Shown here one piece after another: positions 1-7,844 of a DNA stretch of 11,532 nucleotides; the first letter of the stretch is position 1; every line of letters begins with the position of its first letter. The notes under the pieces were generated by a model. It ran no database searches and was not told the DNA's origin. It saw only the letters and a list, made by a program, of their open reading frames with translations. The position numbers and the translations under genes are program-made. Origin of the DNA: Acidobacteriaceae bacterium (GTDB lineage Bacteria > Acidobacteriota > Terriglobia > Terriglobales > Acidobacteriaceae); assembly GCA_003152795.1 (NCBI GenBank), contig PMBA01000128.1:14073-25604 (forward strand). Reading direction: 5' to 3'.

Positions 1-1577
1 GTAATGGTCAGGCTGGGATTCACCCCGAGGTTGGCCGCCACCACAGACCCGTCGCAGATGTACATATTCTTGTAGTTGAAGACGCGGTGGCGAGCGTCAA
101 CCACGCCGTGGGTCGAAGAATCGGCGATCACGCAACCTCCGATACAGTGTGCCGTGCCCGGAACATCGAACAGGATCTCCGGTACCATGCTCATCGGGAA
201 ACCGCCCGTGAGTTGCGCGTATTTCTTCGCGAATTCGTTGGCTTTCGGAATGTACGTAGGCACCTTCTCACCGCAGCTGACGAGAAACTTCCTGAACGGC
301 CAGAACCAGGGCCGTTGCCAGCCCATCTCGATTTCTCCCTCCAACGTCTGCATGCAAAGCAGAATCACAAACTCCCGCGCCCAGCCCAGCGGTTGCAGCA
401 CCCGTATCGTTTTGAACGGGTGTCGGATCATCGAGGCTATGATGTTCTTCAGCCAGAGCGCAATCCGCTGCGCACCGGGGCGGCCATCGGTCAGAATTGT
501 GGTGAAAAAACCCATCACGTCGGAGCCACGCGGGTAGCGGACGGCTTCAATGTGGGTGTGCTCGTCTATATAGACGCCGGAGCCGATGGCAATGCCTTGT
601 GACGTGTCCTCGGAATAGCCCGGCGTGCGCGCCCCGATGAGCGATTCGGAATTGGTTCGCACGTGTTGGCCCAGTTGGCCGCTGACGGCCGCCAATGAGC
701 CTTTTTCTTTGAGATGAAAAAGAAGTTCCATCGTGCCCAGCGAGGAGGCCGAGAAGACTACCCCGCGGCAGGTGAACCGCTGGGGCTGGCGGCGAATGAA
801 CGCGGTGGACCTGACGGTGCTCACTTCGTATCCCGCGCTGCCATCGCTCGCGCCAGCCAGCGGTTTGACGTTCACTACCCTTGTTTCGGGATAAAGCAGC
901 GCTCCGTGCTTTTCCGCTAGATACAGGTAGCCCAGGTCCAAGGTATTTTTCGCGCCATACCTGCAACCTATCATGCAGCCACCGCAACCTACACAAGTGG
1001 TTCGCGCCGGACCTTCCCCCCCAAAGAATGGATCGGGAAAGGTCTGGTTGCCCGGCTCGCCCTCCGCCGGCTGGAAGATGCCCACGTTCGTGCAGTAGAA
1101 AGTGTGCCCGGAACCCGCAACTTCCGCTGCTCTCTTCAAGAGATGGTCGGCCGGCCCAAGGATTCTGTTTTCCGTTACGCCCAGCATCCGCGCTGCCGTT
1201 TCGTAATGCCGGGGCATTTCGGCTTTCCAATCAGCCAATCCTGTCCAGGACCCCGCCCCCCACACCTTTTCAGGAGGAGCAAGTAAAGTGCTGGCGTAGG
1301 TGATGGATCCGCCACCCACCGCGCAGCCATGGAAGATGGTTGCGTGCCTGAAAAATCGCATGCTGAAGAAACCGCGCAGCCCCAGGTTGGGACGCCAGAA
1401 CCAGCGATGGATCGACCAGTTGGTGCGCGGCAGGTTGTCCGGTGTCCACCGCCGGCCCATCTCCATGACCGCGACTTTATATCCTTTCTCCACGAGCCGA
1501 TGGGCGGAAACACTGCCCCCGAAGCCCGAACCGATGACGACAAAGTCAAAATCGAATTGGTTGTCGCGGTCTGCCAT
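1..1577 (-). CDS. GMC-family FAD-dependent oxidoreductase, cholesterol-oxidase-like (C-terminus cut by window edge)
   Basis: The reading frame from the ATG at 1577 stays open to position 1, giving 525 residues without a stop. The N-terminus has an FAD-binding Rossmann motif, VVIGSGFGGS (G16, G18, G21), followed by an acidic end to beta-2 (AVMEMGRRW). A cysteine array CVGCGGCMIGC (C195, C198, C201, C205) precedes GAKNTLDLGYLYLAEKHGA, a pattern I associate with ChoD-like GMC enzymes. Near the end, HCIGGC (H477) and GVNPSLTI (N520) match the active-site His and Asn of GMC cholesterol oxidases, and NMYICDGS is the usual FAD-contact segment. Family members oxidise alcohols (sterols, long-chain or cyclic alcohols) using FAD. 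The true substrate is unknown. No signal peptide is seen, so it is probably cytoplasmic. The start is supported by GGTGAG six bases upstream. It lies 84 bp after the hydrolase gene and is probably the last or a late gene of the operon. Probably only a few tens of residues are missing. Confidence 0.92.
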   Translation of the reverse strand, partial: MADRDNQFDFDFVVIGSGFGGSVSAHRLVEKGYKVAVMEMGRRWTPDNLPRTNWSIHRWFWRPNLGLRGFFSMRFFRHATIFHGCAVGGGSITYASTLLAPPEKVWGAGSWTGLADWKAEMPRHYETAARMLGVTENRILGPADHLLKRAAEVAGSGHTFYCTNVGIFQPAEGEPGNQTFPDPFFGGEGPARTTCVGCGGCMIGCRYGAKNTLDLGYLYLAEKHGALLYPETRVVNVKPLAGASDGSAGYEVSTVRSTAFIRRQPQRFTCRGVVFSASSLGTMELLFHLKEKGSLAAVSGQLGQHVRTNSESLIGARTPGYSEDTSQGIAIGSGVYIDEHTHIEAVRYPRGSDVMGFFTTILTDGRPGAQRIALWLKNIIASMIRHPFKTIRVLQPLGWAREFVILLCMQTLEGEIEMGWQRPWFWPFRKFLVSCGEKVPTYIPKANEFAKKYAQLTGGFPMSMVPEILFDVPGTAHCIGGCVIADSSTHGVVDARHRVFNYKNMYICDGSVVAANLGVNPSLTI

Positions 1578-1583
1578 ATCAGT

Positions 1584-1589
1584 CTCACC
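1584..1589 (-). promoter_or_regulatory. Ribosome binding site of the GMC oxidoreductase gene
   Basis: GGTGAG on the minus strand, six bases before the ATG at 1577. It fixes the start of a gene whose other frames contain misleading overlapping ORFs. The same GGTGAG core precedes the phosphopantetheinyl transferase gene. Confidence 0.6.
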
Positions 1590-1590
1590 A

Positions 1591-1616
1591 CGGAAGCAAT
1601 GCGATTGCTGCTTCCG
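1591..1616 (-). other. Inverted repeat (possible RNA hairpin) between hydrolase and GMC genes
   Basis: An 8-bp perfect inverted repeat, CGGAAGCA and TGCTTCCG, is separated by 10 bases and lies in the 84-bp gap just upstream of the GMC ribosome binding site. An alternative overlapping stem (GCAAT/ATTGC) is also possible. No T-run follows it in the direction of transcription, so it does not look like an intrinsic terminator. It could be an mRNA processing or stability element, or chance. Nothing else is recognisable in this gap: no clear -35/-10 pair. Confidence 0.3.
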
Positions 1617-1661
1617 GTCGAATTGCGCTGTTAGCACGCTGGCGTCTTGCGATTGTCCGGT

Positions 1662-2693
1662 TCACAACCTGACCGTCTCCACATTCTTCCGCCTTCGAAC
1701 CCTTACATCAATCACCTGCCCAATTCTTCGCAGCGCTTCGGCGCTCTGCGGCGAATCGAATCCAAACATCTGGAAGTCATGGTTCATGTCTTCCCATGTA
1801 TCGAGGACGACGTCCGCTCCCTGCTTCCGGGCGCGATCCGCGAAAGCTTGAATACTCGGGTACAGAATCTCGACGCGGCCTGCCTGCATATAGATCGGAG
1901 GAAGACCGCGCAGGTCAGCCCATACCGGCGATACCAGAGGATTCCGCCGCTCGCCGGCATCGCAGAACCAGTCCGCCCACTGCTCAAGCATAGGCTTTTC
2001 AATCCAGTCAAACTCCGGGTTAGAAATGCAATCGGTGTCGAAGTCGGTTGGCGGGGAGAGCGCAATGGCCAGTCCCGGCAATGGAAGCCGCGCCTCCCGC
2101 GCCGCCAGAAGCAAAGCCAGCGTCAGATTGCCACCCGCCGAGTCCCCGGCAACAATCAGATGGTCAGGATCGGCGTTGTCCCCCAGCAGCCACCGGTAGG
2201 CGCTAAGCGCGTCTTCAAGTTGCGCCGGGAACCGGTGTTCCGGCGAGAGACGGTAATCTAGGGCAAAGGTTCTGCACCCCGCAGCCTGTGTGATCAGCGC
2301 GATCAAGTTGTCGTACGCCTGCGGATAAAACGAGTATCCGCCACCGTGCAGGTACAGGACGCTCACCCGCGGCCTTGGGTTCTTCCCCGTAAACCAACTT
2401 CCTCTGAATGTCTTCTGCACCACCGGCGTGATGCTTACTTCCGACAACGCCGGTGAACTGATCACGACCGAGTCAAAATACCGCCGTGCTTCCTTGACGT
2501 CGCCCATCCGGAAGGCAGTTAGCGTGTGCCGCTTCAATACTTCTGTGGCCAGTTCCACAAACCAGTTCCAGCCAGGCAGGCGGGGACCCTTGAGCGCTCG
2601 GCGAGCAGACACTTTCAGAATGGATTGACTCAGTTCCGCCGCGCTGCGGACGCGGTAGCGGGGTGGGCCTCTGAAATGTATTCGGGCACTCAT
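1662..2693 (-). CDS. Alpha/beta hydrolase, hormone-sensitive-lipase (HSL) family esterase/thioesterase
   Basis: The product is 343 residues from the ATG at 2693. It has the HSL oxyanion-hole motif HGGGY (H116-G119), the nucleophile elbow GDSAGG (S185) and a C-terminal MNHDFQMF with catalytic H305. The acid position, exactly 30 residues before that His, is Glu (E275 in GRVEILYP) instead of the more common Asp. The substrate-capping N-terminal helices (about residues 1-75) are typical, and there is no signal peptide, so it is probably cytosolic. Such enzymes cleave carboxylesters of short to medium acyl chains, lactones or thioesters. In this operon it may release or edit the synthase product (inference). 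Alternative starts are GTG 2702 and TTG 2705. The ATG is preferred because AGAGGA lies 12 bases upstream, while the other two sit almost on top of it. It begins 16 bp after the phosphopantetheinyl transferase stop, consistent with translational coupling. Confidence 0.92.
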   Translation of the reverse strand: MSARIHFRGPPRYRVRSAAELSQSILKVSARRALKGPRLPGWNWFVELATEVLKRHTLTAFRMGDVKEARRYFDSVVISSPALSEVSITPVVQKTFRGSWFTGKNPRPRVSVLYLHGGGYSFYPQAYDNLIALITQAAGCRTFALDYRLSPEHRFPAQLEDALSAYRWLLGDNADPDHLIVAGDSAGGNLTLALLLAAREARLPLPGLAIALSPPTDFDTDCISNPEFDWIEKPMLEQWADWFCDAGERRNPLVSPVWADLRGLPPIYMQAGRVEILYPSIQAFADRARKQGADVVLDTWEDMNHDFQMFGFDSPQSAEALRRIGQVIDVRVRRRKNVETVRL

Positions 2694-2705
2694 GCCAGGC
2701 ACCAA

Positions 2706-2711
2706 TCCTCT
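2706..2711 (-). promoter_or_regulatory. Ribosome binding site of the hydrolase gene, overlapping the upstream stop codon
   Basis: AGAGGA on the minus strand overlaps the TAG stop (2712-2710) of the phosphopantetheinyl transferase gene. Spacing is 12 bases to ATG 2693, 3 bases to GTG 2702 and 0 to TTG 2705. The overlap of stop and Shine-Dalgarno sequence suggests that the two genes are translated from one message. Confidence 0.5.
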
Positions 2712-3450
2712 ACGCGCACAGGAAAGCCGCGTCGGGAACGTAGACCGGGACTCGCAGGCAGATCGGCGGGTTGGGCGACGGCGCGGCCACTAGCGTCCTG
2801 ACCCTGCCCTCCGTATATTGCCACCAACCGCGGAAGGTGCGGTGGTCGAGGACGCGCGGGCCGGTGTGACGTACTTCCATCGGGCTCCACTCTAGGCAAT
2901 CGAATGCCGCATTGCCGGGAATCACGATTACACTCCGCGTATCCAGCCGCAAACCCTCCCGCAGCGCTTTGAGCGCACTTTCTTTCCCGCTCCAAAGCAG
3001 GGTCATGAGCCGCGACCGGTCCGTTGCGGACGCCCGCGCAACCAGCCCTTGTTCTTCCGTCGTGAAATAATCGGCGACAAACGCATCGCTGCGCGGCTCG
3101 ACCATTTCCAGATCACAACCCAGCTCAACACCGGCCATCGCTACGGCACACGCTGCAACCTCGTTGCTGTGGCTGAGTGAAATTGTGACCGCAGCCGGTT
3201 GGTTGTCGAAATACGCCTCAGGCGCGCCCGATGCCGCCGGGCGTATTTCCATTTTCTTGAGGACTTGGGGATGTGCAGGCACATCCAGATAAACAGAGAG
3301 CGCGCGTTTTGCTGCCCAGCGCCCCAGTCGCCAGTCGGCGCGGCGTTTGGCAAACCGCATCGCGTTCAGGCAGACTGTTTCGCTTGCGCTCAGCCAATCA
3401 TTCTCCGCGGGCAGGTCGGCTGCGGTTTGTTCCAACCAATAGACTTTCAT
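2710..3450 (-). CDS. 4'-phosphopantetheinyl transferase, Sfp type
   Basis: This enzyme transfers the phosphopantetheine arm of CoA to a carrier-protein side chain, the activation step for PKS, NRPS and Pfa-type synthases. The 246-residue length fits the Sfp/PfaE class. Visible motifs in order are FAKRRADWRLGRWAAKRAL (family substrate/CoA region), ISLSHSNEVAA, VELGCDLEMVE with Mg-binding D113 and E115, and WSGKESALKALREGL with K156, E157 and K161. All key acidic and lysine residues are present, so it looks active. ATG 3450 is chosen because GGTGAG lies four bases upstream. A GTG at 3459 would add three residues but sits inside that ribosome binding site. It follows the carboxylase gene after about 83 bp and precedes the hydrolase by 16 bp. 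Its natural clients should be the carrier domains of the neighbouring synthase, but the ACPs visible here carry Thr instead of Ser at the attachment site, so the clients may be domains outside the window. Confidence 0.94.
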   Translation of the reverse strand: MKVYWLEQTAADLPAENDWLSASETVCLNAMRFAKRRADWRLGRWAAKRALSVYLDVPAHPQVLKKMEIRPAASGAPEAYFDNQPAAVTISLSHSNEVAACAVAMAGVELGCDLEMVEPRSDAFVADYFTTEEQGLVARASATDRSRLMTLLWSGKESALKALREGLRLDTRSVIVIPGNAAFDCLEWSPMEVRHTGPRVLDHRTFRGWWQYTEGRVRTLVAAPSPNPPICLRVPVYVPDAAFLCA

Positions 3451-3454
3451 CCAA

Positions 3455-3460
3455 CTCACC
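3455..3460 (-). promoter_or_regulatory. Ribosome binding site deciding the start of the phosphopantetheinyl transferase
   Basis: GGTGAG inside a longer purine stretch (GGGGGTGAG) on the minus strand, four bases before ATG 3450. It supports the ATG over the in-frame GTG at 3459, which lies within the site. Confidence 0.6.
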
Positions 3461-3480
3461 CCCGCCCGCTATACTGCTGG

Positions 3481-3497
3481 ACAGGCGAAACGCCCGT
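3481..3497 (-). other. Small inverted repeat in the carboxylase-PPTase gap
   Basis: ACGGGCG and CGCCTGT with a TTT loop can form a 7-bp stem containing one G-U pair. It lies in the short gap (3451-3533) between the carboxylase stop and the phosphopantetheinyl transferase start. There is no T-tract after it, so it is not a convincing terminator. It may be chance. Confidence 0.2.
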
Positions 3498-3533
3498 TCC
3501 TGCTTCGCATGAGTCCTTCCCGCCCTCACCAAA

Positions 3534-6500
3534 TCATGCCGCTTCCGTCAGCCTCTTTTCTGACTTCTCGGATTCCGATTTTTCCACCCGAGCGATACCG
3601 CGTTCGACCGCATGGATAAGATACGGACGCAGGTTAGCGGGCGGGATAATGTAATTGAGTGCTCCCACGTCGAGAGCCCGCTGCACGCTGTGCACACGGT
3701 CAAACTCGGCGGCCATCTCGCCCAGCTTTTCGGAGTGCACGATCTTATAGAGTTCGTCCCATTGACCGCGTAACCGGCTCTTCTCGGCGCCGTTGGCCTG
3801 GGCCATCGCCTGGCTCATCGCCTGCAGGCGCGCATCTTTTTTCGCCCTGGCCTCCACCTCGCCGGTGAAAACCACCGCCGCTGCCGGAGCGCCGCCGATC
3901 ACCGAAGCATACGTTCCCTCTAGTGCCGCCACTTCGATGTTTTCATTCAACGCCCGCGAGAAAACCACGTACGCGCCTCCGTGATACCGTGAGATCACGC
4001 AAAAAACGATGGGGCCTTTGAAGTTCACGACCGCCCTTCCGATCTCGGCGCCGTACTCAAGCTGCAGCCTCCGCATCGACTCCGGCGACCCGTCAAATCC
4101 CGACAGGTTGGCCAGCACCACCACCGGCCGATTGTTGCTCGCCGCGTTGAGTGCGCGCGCGACCTTCTTCGAAGATTGCGGGAATAGCGTGCCGGAAGTC
4201 CATTGATCCGGCCCGTCGGCGGGGACAAATCCCAACCGGGGCACCGGCCGTGACTCGATACCGATCAGACAAACGGGATAGCCCCCGAGATGAGCATCCC
4301 ACACGACCGCGGTCTCCGCTGCTCGCATCCCCGCCCAGCGCTCCAGCGGTGCATGGTCCTGGTCGCTCGCCGCCCTCATCACTTTGCGTATGTCGAATGA
4401 TTTCTTGCGCCCCGGGTTGGTCTCGTCCGACATGATGTCGCCGACCAGTTCGAAGCCCTCCTCTGGACGCGAATCACCATTGCCATTGCCGCCGTGTGGG
4501 TACACCCGCACATCGCGATCCAGCGGGTCCGCAGTCGCGGCCCGCCGCGGGAAACGCTCCCCCGGAGTCACGTAGGTGTGGTCATAGTGCTGCAACAGAA
4601 TGTGGCAGGCTTCATCAATGTCCTTGGCCCAGTACTGTGCCTGGCCGTTGATACCCATGATGCGATCGTAGCCGCCGATTCCTTGATTGTCCTCGGCCGA
4701 GATGCTCCCGGAGAATTCCAACGCGCGCTTGCCGGTGAGTACCATCGCCGCTTTTGGCGTCATGATCAGAATGCCCCGCGTGTGCATGAGCATGGTGGCC
4801 TCGGCGTTCCAGTACGGTTGCGCGCCGACGTTAATCCCGTTCACCACCAGGTTCACCTCGCCGCCCGCTTGCGTGAACTCAATCAAGCCGCGCAGGACGC
4901 GGGCAATCCAATCCATATTTTCCACTCCGCTGTCCATCGAGATCTTGGCGCCCGCTGAGATCGGGAACCACTCCAGCGGAACGCCCATCCCTTGGGCCAG
5001 TTCCAAAGCCGCGAGGATGCGCCGGCATTCCGGTTCGGCCAGCGCTCCCAGATCCTTGCTCGGATCACCCAGTAGCAGAACGCGGGCCATGCCTTCCGGA
5101 TACTTGGTCGTAAAGTTGCGAATGATGCCAACGATAATATTGGCTTTGTTGTGACCATAGGGACGATCGACAGCGACCAGTCGTCCATCCGAATCAAAAT
5201 CGCGCTCGACAAAATCGCCAACCGGAAATTCGGCCCGCGTGTGTTCCGGAGCGGGCGTCAGCATCTTGATGATTTCGTATGGGTAGATCATCCCCCGCTG
5301 GCGCATCCGGACGACTTTCTGGTCGTATTCGGTCAACGGGCGAATCGGATGCAGTTTGTCAGCGGGCCGGAAAGAGGTGAACATACCGCTGCTGCCCGGG
5401 TTCGAGATGCGCACCATCATGTCGCGCAACTCTCCGCTCGCCGGATCGGGAATGCGAACGCGAACTACCACTTGTTCCAACCCCAGGCCTTCCGTCGCGG
5501 GCGCCAGTCTCCGCACTAGATCGCGCAACTCATCCCGCCCAAGATTGAGCGCTGGCCACACGTTCAGCAGTATCCGATTCCAATGGAGGCGTTGATAGGT
5601 CGGTCGCCGGGACTGAAATAGCCGGATTCCGGCCATCGCTTCCATCAACATCCGCTCCAGGTGCGGCAGTTGCACGATGCGACCCGCCCGGTCTCGCACC
5701 GAAGTCACGTCGCGCACTTCCGCGCACGCGAACAAACGCTCATCCTTCGGGTTATCGCGGGCAACCGCATGCAGAAGGTACACATCCTCAACCGACGGCA
5801 GCCGTTCAATCTTGAAATTGCTCAGCCTCCAGAGATGCAGCCGTTTGCCCATCATGGTGTGGATCCCGCGGTAGAGCTTGTCTTCTTCATACGTGTTTCC
5901 GCTCGTGTTCCCGCTGGGCCGGTAGTTGAAATGCTGCGTGCCAGCCATGCCCCGGCCGGAGCCGGGGCCGGCGACCGTCACCACGATGCGCCGGATGGAG
6001 CGAGCGAAGCCCGTCTGGTTAAGCACCGTGCGTACCTCCTGCTCGGTACTCTCCGGGTCGCCCAGCCGGCCGGAATGGAAAACGTAAAAATCGATGAGGA
6101 TGTCGTGCTCCGCCGGAACTTCCGCGATCATTGGAAACAACGTTCGTGCTGCCTCGGATAGCCGGAAATAGTCGGCATGGGTAGTGAACACGTGCAGGCG
6201 CCGGCCTTCATAATCGTACTCAGCCGAAGCACAGCACTGCTCGTCGTCCAGCGCCACGCAGCGAAAATTTGCGAGTTTGCGAATCCGGTAGTACCGCCAA
6301 GTCAGCGCCTCGAGCATCAATTGGCGCATGGACTGGTCCGCGCCCGCAAATCGGCTGGAGAATAGGCTGACCAGCGGCTGCGGACATTCCACCAATTTGC
6401 GAACTCTCTCGTCGCGGTCGGCCGCATCGGGATTTGCAGCCAGATAGGCGAGGTGCCCTTCCACTTCTTCATACACCCGTTGACGTGCCTGCTCAAACAA

Positions 6501-7844
6501 AGGTTGGTCGAAGTAGCGATAACGCACTTCGCGCGCCAGGTCCGTGACTGCGGGGAAGAGTCCGTTGGTCAAGGACGCCATCCGGTCGAGCAGCGTCCGA
6601 AGAGATTCCGCAGCCACGCTCGATAGCGCTTGCCTGTGCCGCAGTCGTCGTTCGAGGATGCCCACAACCGGCGCGATTTGCTGCTCCACCCGTTGATGCG
6701 ATTTGTAGATACAGAGCAAGCTCTCTTCGAGTTTCGCGCACCGCTCCAGTGTCCGCACGCCATAGTGAGCCAGTGCGAACTGGAGCGCGCTGACAAAACT
6801 CGGCGGAAGTCCTCGGCCGCGCGTCTCCACCATGCGCAAGTAGGCAAACAGGTATGCCTCGGCGCTGGGTTCTTCACCGCTGGCTCGATGGTTGACCTCC
6901 GGATCGCGTTGGAACAGCGAAGCTATGTCAACAAAGATGTTGAGTATCTCGTCTTCGCGCTCTCTTATTTCGTCGCTGTCCACGGGGCAGTTTTCACCCC
7001 ATAAGGCCAGCAGCCGCGCCATATGTTTCGAATCGACGTCAAAGCCCAACATGAGTTGGCGGAGTTCATCCAGGCTCTGACGGCAGATGGATTGAACGAC
7101 ATCTCCGTTTTCCTCCGAGGCGAACGAAGTGCCAAAGACCACGCGTTCCTCGTCCACAACCGTATCGCGAACGGCGATGGGGTCGATCTGCAGCAGTGGG
7201 GCTCCAGTGTCCACCTGCACGTTGGGTATGGCCATCACCTGCCGGACCTTCCCGGCAAATGGAGCCACGATCTGCGTCTCCATTTTCATGGCCTCAAGCA
7301 CGGCCAGGCGATCCCCAACCGCGACTGTGTCACCCGGCTTGACGAGAATGGAAACCACTACCGCCGGAGCCGGCGCGTGCACCACCCCACCGTCATCTCG
7401 ATCAATCTGGTGAGATACTCCGTCCACTTCGATCCTGTAACTCAGTCCCTCGACCCTCGAGACGACGCGAAAACGCCTCCCGAAGACGGTAAGCCATCCG
7501 TCGCACCGATCCAACCGCTCGATTTGCGCGTCGATGCGCACCCCATTGATCGCCACCCGGTAGCGCTGCGGTCCCAGGCGATAAGTCCTGGGCGAGTAGC
7601 TATGGCCTCGATAGCGTAGCTCGGCCGTCAGGCCTACTTCACTGCGAACCTGCGGACGCCCGCGCACGGCCGACGCAAAAAACTGCTTCTGCTCCACGGC
7701 CAGCCTGGCGTCGTAGGCCTCAATCGCCGCTTGAACCAGAGCCACGTCGGCGTAGCGCCCCGCGACTTCATTTCGATTCCCAATGGTCGCGCGTTGAAAT
7801 TCTTGTTCCATAAGTCCCCGATCGACCGATCGTCGGGACAGCAT
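3534..7844 (-). CDS. Multidomain acyl-CoA carboxylase (BT-BCCP-ACC central-carboxyltransferase) lacking biotin carboxylase
   Basis: This is a 1436-residue biotin-dependent carboxylase that should move CO2 from carboxybiotin to an acyl-CoA, giving a malonyl-type extender. Approximate domains: residues 15-145, a BT-like linker region (ADVALVQAAIEAYD, FFASAVRGRPQ, GPQRYRVAINGVRID); 150-215, biotin carrier with LEAMKMET, biotinyl lysine K187; 240-790, ACC-central domain, including RLPSVEDVYLLHAVARDNPK and QRLHWNRILLNVWP, very like fused actinobacterial and eukaryotic ACCs; 800-1110, CT N-domain (NIIVGIIRNFTTKYPEG, ISAGAKISMDSG near 965, MVLTGKRALEFSG); 1140-1420, CT C-domain (VVVLANLSGFDGSPESMRR, RYHGGAYVVFSRALN near 1289, VIGGAPAAAVVFTGEVEAR). 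The N-terminal ATP-grasp biotin carboxylase of about 450-500 residues found in full-length relatives is absent, and the upstream DNA is the synthase gene. The acyl substrate cannot be read from sequence. The first ATG (7844) lacks a clear Shine-Dalgarno. ATG 7811 (residue 12), with GGGG a few bases upstream, is an alternative. It starts 26 bp after the synthase stop. Confidence 0.93.
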   Translation of the reverse strand: MLSRRSVDRGLMEQEFQRATIGNRNEVAGRYADVALVQAAIEAYDARLAVEQKQFFASAVRGRPQVRSEVGLTAELRYRGHSYSPRTYRLGPQRYRVAINGVRIDAQIERLDRCDGWLTVFGRRFRVVSRVEGLSYRIEVDGVSHQIDRDDGGVVHAPAPAVVVSILVKPGDTVAVGDRLAVLEAMKMETQIVAPFAGKVRQVMAIPNVQVDTGAPLLQIDPIAVRDTVVDEERVVFGTSFASEENGDVVQSICRQSLDELRQLMLGFDVDSKHMARLLALWGENCPVDSDEIREREDEILNIFVDIASLFQRDPEVNHRASGEEPSAEAYLFAYLRMVETRGRGLPPSFVSALQFALAHYGVRTLERCAKLEESLLCIYKSHQRVEQQIAPVVGILERRLRHRQALSSVAAESLRTLLDRMASLTNGLFPAVTDLAREVRYRYFDQPLFEQARQRVYEEVEGHLAYLAANPDAADRDERVRKLVECPQPLVSLFSSRFAGADQSMRQLMLEALTWRYYRIRKLANFRCVALDDEQCCASAEYDYEGRRLHVFTTHADYFRLSEAARTLFPMIAEVPAEHDILIDFYVFHSGRLGDPESTEQEVRTVLNQTGFARSIRRIVVTVAGPGSGRGMAGTQHFNYRPSGNTSGNTYEEDKLYRGIHTMMGKRLHLWRLSNFKIERLPSVEDVYLLHAVARDNPKDERLFACAEVRDVTSVRDRAGRIVQLPHLERMLMEAMAGIRLFQSRRPTYQRLHWNRILLNVWPALNLGRDELRDLVRRLAPATEGLGLEQVVVRVRIPDPASGELRDMMVRISNPGSSGMFTSFRPADKLHPIRPLTEYDQKVVRMRQRGMIYPYEIIKMLTPAPEHTRAEFPVGDFVERDFDSDGRLVAVDRPYGHNKANIIVGIIRNFTTKYPEGMARVLLLGDPSKDLGALAEPECRRILAALELAQGMGVPLEWFPISAGAKISMDSGVENMDWIARVLRGLIEFTQAGGEVNLVVNGINVGAQPYWNAEATMLMHTRGILIMTPKAAMVLTGKRALEFSGSISAEDNQGIGGYDRIMGINGQAQYWAKDIDEACHILLQHYDHTYVTPGERFPRRAATADPLDRDVRVYPHGGNGNGDSRPEEGFELVGDIMSDETNPGRKKSFDIRKVMRAASDQDHAPLERWAGMRAAETAVVWDAHLGGYPVCLIGIESRPVPRLGFVPADGPDQWTSGTLFPQSSKKVARALNAASNNRPVVVLANLSGFDGSPESMRRLQLEYGAEIGRAVVNFKGPIVFCVISRYHGGAYVVFSRALNENIEVAALEGTYASVIGGAPAAAVVFTGEVEARAKKDARLQAMSQAMAQANGAEKSRLRGQWDELYKIVHSEKLGEMAAEFDRVHSVQRALDVGALNYIIPPANLRPYLIHAVERGIARVEKSESEKSEKRLTEAA

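Noticed and set aside
76..1303. Overlapping plus- and minus-strand ORFs (e.g. 87-602 +, 547-1230 -, 881-1303 +, 1175-1591 -)
   Set aside because: They are shadows of the GMC oxidoreductase frame, which is open without interruption from 1577 to the left edge and carries all family motifs. The shadow products have no recognisable domains.
195..1577. Frameshifted or broken GMC gene
   Set aside because: Direct translation of the minus strand from 1577 gives a continuous frame with no stop. The apparent fragmentation comes only from the gene running off the window edge.
1300..2261. Long plus-strand ORFs at 1300-1851 and 1647-2261
   Set aside because: They are antisense to the GMC N-terminus and the hydrolase, are basic low-information translations, and their coordinates track the real genes' codon bias.
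3659..7619. Many plus-strand ORFs of 60-200 codons opposite the carboxylase
   Set aside because: They are mirror frames of a single uninterrupted 1436-codon gene with clear domain homology, and none shows a motif of its own.
7817..7837. CCCGA/TCGGG inverted repeat near the carboxylase start as a terminator
   Set aside because: The stem is only 5-6 bp, lies within the coding region, and no T-run follows.
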